DNA of 64,000 bases, taken from Streptomyces sp. NRRL F-5135. GTDB lineage: Bacteria > Actinomycetota > Actinomycetes > Streptomycetales > Streptomycetaceae. The translations under genes were made by a program, and so were the position numbers. The notes beneath the pieces are model-generated. The model was not told where the DNA came from. It ran no database searches and saw only the letters and a list, made by a program, of their open reading frames with translations. How positions within the stretch are numbered: the stretch's first letter is position 1; each line of letters opens with the position of its first letter. Location of the stretch: positions 62,001-126,000 of the forward strand of contig NZ_JOHR01000001.1 in assembly GCF_000719775.1 (NCBI RefSeq), given 5' to 3'. Below are positions 58,896 through 64,000 of the stretch, one piece after another.

Positions 58896-59897
58896 ATGAC
58901 ATCCGTGTCCGGAACACCGGGCAGCATCGAATCCACCACCGAAATCCTGCGGGACGAACTCCCCCGCCTGGAACAACATCAGCAGTCGCTGGAACAGGAA
59001 CTGGCCAGCGTCACCTCGCGGCTGGACTCGGTGCGCACCGCACTGGGCGCGTTGAGCGCGCTCTCCGGTCAGCCCGAGCCGGCGGACGCGGCGGACGCCC
59101 CCACCGACACCGCTCGGCCGGCGGGCGGAGCCGGTACGGACGCCGGCACGCCGGCCGGGAGGACTCCCACCGACGGCACCGTCGGTGTGACGGCCGGGAC
59201 GGAACAGGCCGCCGAGGCACCCGCCGCCGCGGCCACGGAGGTTCCCGCGCAGCGGCCGTCCGCCGAGGAGGCCCCGTCAACTCCCGTACGTGGCAAGGGC
59301 CGCAGGGCCACCACGGGCGCCGCCGGCGACACCACGGCCGCCCGGTCCGGCCGCAGGGGCACGGCGGAGGAGGCCGCCAAGGACAGCAAGCGCCGCCCGG
59401 CGAAGAAGGCACCGGCCGCGGGGCCCGCGAAGTCCCGTGCCACGAAGAAGCCTTCCGCCCCGGCCCCGGAGCGCAAGTCCGAGACCAAGCGGCCCGAGGC
59501 CAAGCGCGCCCCCGCCCCGCGCGGTGCGGCCAAGCGGACCACGACCGCCCCGGCCGCCGCCGTGAAGGCCCCCGCCAAGACAGCCGCGGCCAAGACCGCC
59601 ACCAAGACCGCTTCCGCCAAGGCCGTCACCGCCAAGGCGGCCGACAGCAAGGCCGTGAGTTCCAAGGCGGCGGGCAGCGGGGACGACGACACGCAGGCGG
59701 GCCTGACCGAACAGGTGCTCGCCGTGCTGGCCGCGGCGGGCGGCAGCCCGGTCCGTGCCCGCGATGTGGCCGAGGCCCTGGGCCGCGACCAGACGCCCGG
59801 CAGCATCAACGCCGTGCGCAGCACACTCGACCGGCTCGTCGGCTCCTCGCGGGCGCACCGGGCCGGGCGTGGGCTCTACCAGGCGCCCCGGAGCTGA
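58896..59897 (+). CDS. Histone H1-like Lys/Ala-rich DNA-binding protein
   Basis: 333 residues in three parts. The N-terminal 60 form a coiled coil (LRDELPRLEQHQQSLEQELA). The middle is low-complexity: first acidic, then from about residue 130 dominated by Lys-Ala-Pro runs such as APAKTAAAKTATKTASAKAV, like histone H1 tails. The C-terminal 60 are a winged-helix-like domain (LTEQVLAVLAAAGGSPVRAR, then DVAEALGRDQTPGSINAVRS). This suggests a nucleoid-associated protein that binds DNA and bridges through the coiled coil. The ATG at 58896 follows GAGAGGG. A strong hairpin terminator follows at 59960. Confidence 0.78.
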   Translation: MTSVSGTPGSIESTTEILRDELPRLEQHQQSLEQELASVTSRLDSVRTALGALSALSGQPEPADAADAPTDTARPAGGAGTDAGTPAGRTPTDGTVGVTAGTEQAAEAPAAAATEVPAQRPSAEEAPSTPVRGKGRRATTGAAGDTTAARSGRRGTAEEAAKDSKRRPAKKAPAAGPAKSRATKKPSAPAPERKSETKRPEAKRAPAPRGAAKRTTTAPAAAVKAPAKTAAAKTATKTASAKAVTAKAADSKAVSSKAAGSGDDDTQAGLTEQVLAVLAAAGGSPVRARDVAEALGRDQTPGSINAVRSTLDRLVGSSRAHRAGRGLYQAPRS

Positions 59898-60305
59898 GCA
59901 GCGCCGGCACCGGCGACCCGAGCGCGGCCGCCGCGCCCCGTGTCCGCCCACCCCCATCCGGGCCGACGGTGACCGCGTCACCGTCGGCCCGGACGCGTCC
60001 GCCCACTCCCGTGGGGCCCGGCGCCGCCGCCACCTGGTCATCGCGCGCCACGCGGATATGATCGGTGGTCATGGAGCCCGGGCGGACCCCCGCACACCCC
60101 AGGTGCGGCGAAACAGGTGCGGCGAACTCACAGCGGCACACGGCGCGTTCGTGCCCTCCGCACACCCCGGCTCCCCTGTCCACGCCACGCACGGACCCGT
60201 TCGTGTCCACGAACGCACGGTCCCGTCGGTGCCCGGGGGTGTACGGCCCCCGTCCCGCACCGGACCGGCGTTCGCTCCCGACCGCCCCCGACGTTGAGGA
60301 TCACC
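59898..60305. other. Intergenic region with terminator
   Basis: 408 bp between the histone-like gene and the metallophosphoesterase gene. The left part carries the 59960-59990 hairpin, and the rest shows no convincing gene. Confidence 0.5.
59960..59990 (+). terminator. Strong hairpin after the histone-like gene
   Basis: GGGCCGACGGTGAC and GTCACCGTCGGCCC are exact reverse complements with a 3-base loop (CGC): a 14-pair stem without a T-run, as is usual for terminators in these GC-rich genomes. Confidence 0.8.
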
Positions 60306-61154
60306 GTGCCCGACGGAAGCCTGCTGGCTGTCAGCGATCTGCACATCGCCTACGACGAGAACCGCGCGCTGGTCGAGGGGCTACGGCCGCACTCCGACCA
60401 GGACTGGCTGATCGTCGCGGGTGATGTGGCGGAGAAGTACGCCGACATCGAGTGGGCACTGCGTCTGCTCGCCGGCCGTTTCTCCCGCGTGCTCTGGACG
60501 CCCGGCAACCACGAGCTGTGGACCCATCCGAAGGACCCGTGCACGCTGCGCGGCGAGGAGCGCTACCTGCGCCTGGTCGAACTCTGCCGGGAGCTGGGGA
60601 TCGTCACACCGGAGGATCCGTATCCCGTGTGGGAGGGCGCCGGCGGACCGGCGGTGGTGGCACCGCTGTTCCTGCTGTACGACTACACCTTCCGGGCACC
60701 CGGTACGACCACCACCGCCGACTCGCTGCGGGTGGCGAGGGAGGCGGGAGTGGTCTGCACCGACGAGTACTTCCTGCACCCGGACCCCCATCCGGGCCGG
60801 GACGCCTGGTGCCGGTCCCGGGTCGCGGCGACCGAGCGCCGGCTCCAGGCTCTCGACCCGTCGTTGCCGACGGTGCTGTTCAACCACTACCCCTTGGTGC
60901 GTGAGCCGACCCGGATCCTGCGCCACCCCGAGTTCGCGCAGTGGTGCGGTACGGAACTGACCGCCGACTGGCACGTGCGCTTCCGGGCCGTGTCGGTGGT
61001 CTACGGACATCTGCACATCCCCCGGGTCACCCGTTACGACGGGGTGCGCTTCGAGGAGGTCTCGATCGGCTATCCGCGCGAGTGGCGACCGCGTCCGCCC
61101 CGGGAACCACTGCGGCAGATCCTGCCCCGGCCCGAGGAGCGGGATCCACGGTGA
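60306..61154 (+). CDS. Metallophosphoesterase
   Basis: 282 residues with all calcineurin-like metal motifs in order: VSDLHIAY, GDVAEKYADIEW, TPGNHELWTHP, FNHYPLV and YGHLHIPRV. It hydrolyses a phosphomonoester or diester with two metals. The GTG at 60306 has TTGAGGA 6 bp upstream; an in-frame TTG at 60294 is less likely. The stop overlaps the start of a phosphopantetheinyl transferase gene (GTGA), a linkage that suggests a joint role in carrier-protein or CoA-related phosphate chemistry, though the substrate is unknown. Confidence 0.85.
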   Translation: MPDGSLLAVSDLHIAYDENRALVEGLRPHSDQDWLIVAGDVAEKYADIEWALRLLAGRFSRVLWTPGNHELWTHPKDPCTLRGEERYLRLVELCRELGIVTPEDPYPVWEGAGGPAVVAPLFLLYDYTFRAPGTTTTADSLRVAREAGVVCTDEYFLHPDPHPGRDAWCRSRVAATERRLQALDPSLPTVLFNHYPLVREPTRILRHPEFAQWCGTELTADWHVRFRAVSVVYGHLHIPRVTRYDGVRFEEVSIGYPREWRPRPPREPLRQILPRPEERDPR

Positions 61155-61843
61155 TCGGCGGCATACTGCCGGACTGGGTCGCCGCCGAGGCCGCGTACGA
61201 CGACCCCGAGGGCGATCCGTCCGACGAACTGTTCCCGCAGGAGCGGGCGCTGATCGCCCGGGCGGTGCCCAAACGGCGGCGCGAGTTCACCACCGTACGG
61301 TTCCTGGCCCGGCGCGCCCTGCGCCGGCTGGGCGAGGCCCCCGTACCGCTGCTGCCCGACCGGCGGGGCGCGCCGTCCTGGCCCGCGGGCGTGGTGGGCA
61401 GCATGACGCACTGCGAGGGCTACCGCGCGGCGGTGGTGGCCAGATCCCCGCGCACCGCCGCGGTGGGCATCGACGCGGAACCGGACGCGCCCCTGCCGGA
61501 GGGGGTACGGGACGTCGTCACGCTGCCGGGCGAGCGCGCCCGTCTGGACGCGCTGGCCGCGCGCGATCCGCGGGTGAGCTGGGACCGTCTGCTCTTCAGC
61601 GCGAAGGAGAGCGTTTTCAAGGTGTGGTATCCGCTCACCCGGCGCGAACTGGACTTCACGGAGGCGGAGATCGAGATCGATCCGTCGGACCGGACCTTTC
61701 TGGCCCGGCTGCTGGTGCCGGGGCCGGTGATCGGCGAGCTACAGGTGACTCAGTTCCCGGGCCGTTGGATCGCGTCGCGCGGTCTGGTGGCCACGGCCGT
61801 CCACATCGGGGCCGCCCCGCACACGGGCACCGGGCCGACGTAG
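61151..61843 (+). CDS. 4'-phosphopantetheinyl transferase (EntD/Sfp type)
   Basis: 230 residues. Motifs in order: GSMTHCEGYRAAVVA, the magnesium-binding AVGIDAEPD, and LLFSAKESVFKVWYP. These are the complete set for the EntD-like branch, probably the housekeeping copy that activates carrier proteins of secondary metabolism genome-wide. It differs from the cluster copy at 22319, whose last motif is degenerate. The GTG at 61151 is coupled to the metallophosphoesterase. Confidence 0.87.
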   Translation: MIGGILPDWVAAEAAYDDPEGDPSDELFPQERALIARAVPKRRREFTTVRFLARRALRRLGEAPVPLLPDRRGAPSWPAGVVGSMTHCEGYRAAVVARSPRTAAVGIDAEPDAPLPEGVRDVVTLPGERARLDALAARDPRVSWDRLLFSAKESVFKVWYPLTRRELDFTEAEIEIDPSDRTFLARLLVPGPVIGELQVTQFPGRWIASRGLVATAVHIGAAPHTGTGPT

Positions 61844-61857
61844 TAGAGTCGGCGCCC

Positions 61858-62235
61858 ATGTCGAAGCCTGATCATCTGCTTGTTGACATCGCCATCGCGG
61901 TGGAGTCCGAGCAAAGTAATCAGATGTCCCTCACCGTGGTCGTCCCGGGCGGCGTCATCACGGGACGGCTGGCTCCCGAGTCGGTGTGGCGAGAACGCGT
62001 GGCGGAGGTGCTGGCGGACTCCGAGCGGCTGAGGTCCTTCTCCGCCATCTTCACGTCCCCCGGCGGCGGTCCGGCTCCCCGGGACCACGACGAGCCGCCC
62101 ACCCATCTGCACTTCCACGTCGCACGCATCCTCCAGGGGAGCGTGGGCATTCCCGAGACCGGCGGCATGTACCGCATCGCCATCAAGGACGTGAGCGCCT
62201 GGACGGTCGGGGACTTCAGCTACTCCGACGGCTGA
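61858..62235 (+). CDS. Conserved hypothetical protein, possibly GvpU-like
   Basis: 125 residues. The pattern VDIAIAVESEQSNQMSLTVV followed by PGGVITGRLAPESVWRERVA and a conserved end (YRIAIKDVSAWTVGDF) recalls the small GvpU-type gas-vesicle accessory proteins, but no other gas-vesicle genes are in the window and the match is weak. It begins 15 bp after the phosphopantetheinyl transferase stop with the ATG at 61858, without a strong ribosome site. The histidine pair in THLHFHVARIL could bind metal. A hairpin terminator follows. Confidence 0.6.
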   Translation: MSKPDHLLVDIAIAVESEQSNQMSLTVVVPGGVITGRLAPESVWRERVAEVLADSERLRSFSAIFTSPGGGPAPRDHDEPPTHLHFHVARILQGSVGIPETGGMYRIAIKDVSAWTVGDFSYSDG

Positions 62236-62542
62236 GCCGCCACGACGCGGTCCGGCGCCGCGTGCCTGCCCTCCCGCCCCGGTACCCCGACGGTACCGGG
62301 GCGCTTTCCGTCCCCGCGGCCACGGAAAGCGGCCCGGCCCGGCCCCGGCCCGGTTCCTCCCCGCTCCCTTCCGACTCGGCCCGTCCCGTCCCGCCGAAAG
62401 CGCTCGCGGAATCGGCGAGAGGGCTGGTGAACACGGCGGCGGCGATCTCCGTATGACTCTGGACAGCATCCGCCGTACCGGCGGACGCGCGGCCTTCCCG
62501 CCGGGGTCGCGCGCTCGCCCCGAGACCCAGAGGATCCAGCCC
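62236..62542. other. Intergenic region
   Basis: About 307 bp between two small hypothetical genes. It holds the terminator at 62275-62303 and otherwise no feature I can support. Confidence 0.5.
62275..62303 (+). terminator. Hairpin after the GvpU-like gene
   Basis: CGCCCCGGTACC and GGTACCGGGGCG pair perfectly over 12 bp around a 5-base loop (CCGAC), followed by CTTTCC. Confidence 0.75.
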
Positions 62543-62980
62543 ATGAACGACTCGATGACCGGCCAGGCCGGCCCGCCTGTCCAGGCCCTTCCCGGAGGCG
62601 AGGCCGAACTCCGTCTGGTGGTCCGCCTGGAGTGGGAGGACGTGGCCGCGCTGGGGCAGGAGGCCAGCCGGCTGGCCGCGCAGCTGAAACGTGCCGTCAG
62701 TCTCGATGAGGCCGCGAGCCACCGGCTGCGTTCCCGGACCACGCACCGGGCGAAGCCCGCCCAGGACTGGCCCGTCACCTCCGCGTCCTCGACGGGCTCC
62801 GCGGCGGCCCCCGCGGCCACCGCCCCGCCCGCCGTGACGGCCGCCCCGCCCCAGGCGGCCGCGCCGGCCGGGGTCTCGTCGCTGGCCGCGCGCACACCCG
62901 GCGAACACGCCAGGCAGGCGATCGAGAAGATCAACGGCACGGCCGGCGCCCCGCACACGGGCGGCCAGACGTCCGCCTGA
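62543..62980 (+). CDS. Small hypothetical protein, Ala/Pro-rich C-terminus
   Basis: 145 residues from the ATG at 62543 (CAGAGGA upstream); an extension to 62453 is possible but would add an unlikely leader. The first 60 residues form a helix-strand unit (ELRLVVRLEWEDVAALGQEA, then SRLAAQLKRAVSLDEAAS), followed by an Ala/Pro/Thr-rich, probably disordered, segment. I do not recognise the family. It stands alone before the GH15-like gene. Confidence 0.55.
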   Translation: MNDSMTGQAGPPVQALPGGEAELRLVVRLEWEDVAALGQEASRLAAQLKRAVSLDEAASHRLRSRTTHRAKPAQDWPVTSASSTGSAAAPAATAPPAVTAAPPQAAAPAGVSSLAARTPGEHARQAIEKINGTAGAPHTGGQTSA

Positions 62981-63103
62981 GCCGGGGTCCGGCCCGGCCT
63001 CACCGGCATCGGAACGGGCACCCGCGTCGGCACCACCGGCCCCACCGGCGCGACATCGCGGTCCGACGTGCGACGAGAGGACCGGTGCGGGAGACTCGAC
63101 ACG

Positions 63104-64000
63104 ATGAGGGACGACGACCGAGCGGCCGGTCCCGGGTCCCGGGACGAGCCGGACGACACGTACCTGCCGATCGCCGAGCACGGCCTGATCGGGGATCTGC
63201 GCACCGCCGCGCTGGTGGGTACGGACGGCCGCGTCGACTGGTTCTGCGCGCCCCGTTTCGACTCCCCCAGTGTCTTCGGCTCGCTGCTGGACGCGGAGCG
63301 CGGCGGCTGCTGGTCGATCGAGCCGGTGTGCCAGGTCGCGACGCACAACCAGTTCTACTTCCCCGACACCAACATCCTCATCACCCGCATGCTCACCGCC
63401 GACGGCATCGTGGAGGTCCAGGACTTCATGCCGATCCGGCGGGAGCGGGACCCGGACCACCGGCAGCGGCTGGTGCGGCGCGTGGTCAACGTCCGCGGCC
63501 GGATGCGCCTCGCGGTGCGGGTCGCGCCCCGGATGGACTACGGCCGCGCGAGTCACCGGGTGGAGCGGACACCGGACGGCGTACGGTTCACCGCTGCCGC
63601 GCTCACGCTCTCGCTGCGGGCGTCCGTCCCCCTGGAGACGGACGCCCGCGACGCCCGGGCGGAGTTCGACCTCCCCGAGCGCGCGTCGGCGCTGTTCGTG
63701 CTCGAGGCCGCCGACGATCCGATCAGCTGTGCCACGGGCATGGTCGACGCGGTGGTCGCCGAGGAGCTGTTCGAGGCCACCGTGGCCTTCTGGCGCCGCT
63801 GGCTGCGCCAGTCGACGTACACCGGCCGCTGGCGGGAGATGGTGCACCGCTCGGCGCTCACCCTCAAGCTGCTGACCCACGAGCCGTCCGGTGCGATCGT
63901 CGCCGCGCCGACCCTCGGACTTCCCGAGCTGGTGGGCGGCGCGCGGAACTGGGACTACCGCTACGTGTGGATCAGGGACGCCGCCTTCTCGCTGTACGCG
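63104..64000 (+). CDS. GH15-family glucoamylase/trehalase-like protein (partial)
   Basis: The first 299 residues are in the window and the gene continues past the right edge. The frame from the ATG at 63104 begins with a short disordered stretch, then YLPIAEHGLIGDLRTAALVG, the beta-sandwich segment DGRVDWFCAPRFDSPSVFGS, and the start of the (alpha/alpha)6 barrel GARNWDYRYVWIRDAAF, all typical of the bacterial GH15 family that includes glucoamylases and trehalases. No secretion signal is seen. The substrate (alpha-1,4-glucan or trehalose) cannot be told from this part. The catalytic glutamates lie outside the window. Confidence 0.88.
   Translation, partial: MRDDDRAAGPGSRDEPDDTYLPIAEHGLIGDLRTAALVGTDGRVDWFCAPRFDSPSVFGSLLDAERGGCWSIEPVCQVATHNQFYFPDTNILITRMLTADGIVEVQDFMPIRRERDPDHRQRLVRRVVNVRGRMRLAVRVAPRMDYGRASHRVERTPDGVRFTAAALTLSLRASVPLETDARDARAEFDLPERASALFVLEAADDPISCATGMVDAVVAEELFEATVAFWRRWLRQSTYTGRWREMVHRSALTLKLLTHEPSGAIVAAPTLGLPELVGGARNWDYRYVWIRDAAFSLYA

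Noticed and set aside
1..64000. CRISPR array, tRNA genes or intact insertion sequence
   Set aside because: No regularly spaced repeats, no cloverleaf-like or CCA-ended sequence and no transposase motif were seen by eye.

Overview
The window reads as chromosomal DNA of Streptomyces or a close relative. The third codon position is almost always G or C, GTG starts are common, genes are chained by 4-bp ATGA/GTGA overlaps, TTA leucine codons are very rare, DmdR/IdeR-type iron boxes are present, and there is a DUF6230/DUF6114 pair of the kind found in streptomycetes. No tRNA, rRNA, CRISPR array or intact insertion sequence was seen.

Left flank (1-5.7 kb). The 3' end of a PrpF-like isomerase gene and a MatC-type dicarboxylate carrier are followed by a stretch of gene debris (about 1.76-2.76 kb: unplaced fragments, a DoxX tail and a broken alpha/beta hydrolase). 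Next come two intact reductase genes (2889-4562) read away from a divergent MarR regulator. A 10-bp-arm inverted repeat at 4642-4668 sits between them and is probably the operator. A frameshifted, tail-less TetR gene follows.

Centre (6.1-37.1 kb). This is an uninterrupted secondary-metabolite cluster that I cannot match to a known product. The left arm (plus strand) holds a methyltransferase with a TTA codon, a small P-loop kinase, an aldo/keto reductase and a heterodimeric ABC exporter. The rest is mostly on the minus strand. It holds a POT transporter, a Trm112-like protein, a fused aminodeoxychorismate synthase (PabAB), a discrete ketoreductase, acyltransferase, adenylating ligase, CLF-like protein, KS and ACP set, a phosphopantetheinyl transferase, a second copy of the small kinase, a GT2 glycosyltransferase, an O-methyltransferase, a second ACP, a BtrH-like acyltransferase, a GMC dehydrogenase with its small subunit, a GT-A-like protein, a Gfo/Idh dehydrogenase, an inositol monophosphatase-like phosphatase, two class III aminotransferases (one with a TTA codon), a KDPG-type aldolase and a methyltransferase. 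Logic inferred: an aryl acid derived from 4-aminobenzoate is activated and handled on ACP by discrete PKS-like proteins, then joined to an aminated cyclitol or sugar. The outline resembles hygromycin A assembly (aryl-ketide plus aminocyclitol) and butirosin side-chain transfer, but uses PabAB instead of a chorismate lyase. The KS has serine in place of the catalytic cysteine, and its partner also lacks the cysteine.

Right flank (37.3-64 kb). A PhoX phosphatase, a decayed nitrate reductase narG, a second MarR, an RNase H/SpoIIE-phosphatase pair, an aldo/keto reductase, an iron-siderophore ABC importer with two iron boxes, an acyltransferase-3 membrane protein, DUF6114/DUF6230 genes, a small secreted protein, a GH42 beta-galactosidase, a FUSC-type membrane protein, a histone H1-like protein, a metallophosphoesterase/phosphopantetheinyl transferase pair, two small hypothetical genes and the 5' part of a GH15 glucoamylase/trehalase-like gene. 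Gene relics lie on both sides of the cluster, which fits a site that has been rearranged, although no att site or transposase marks a precise insertion.
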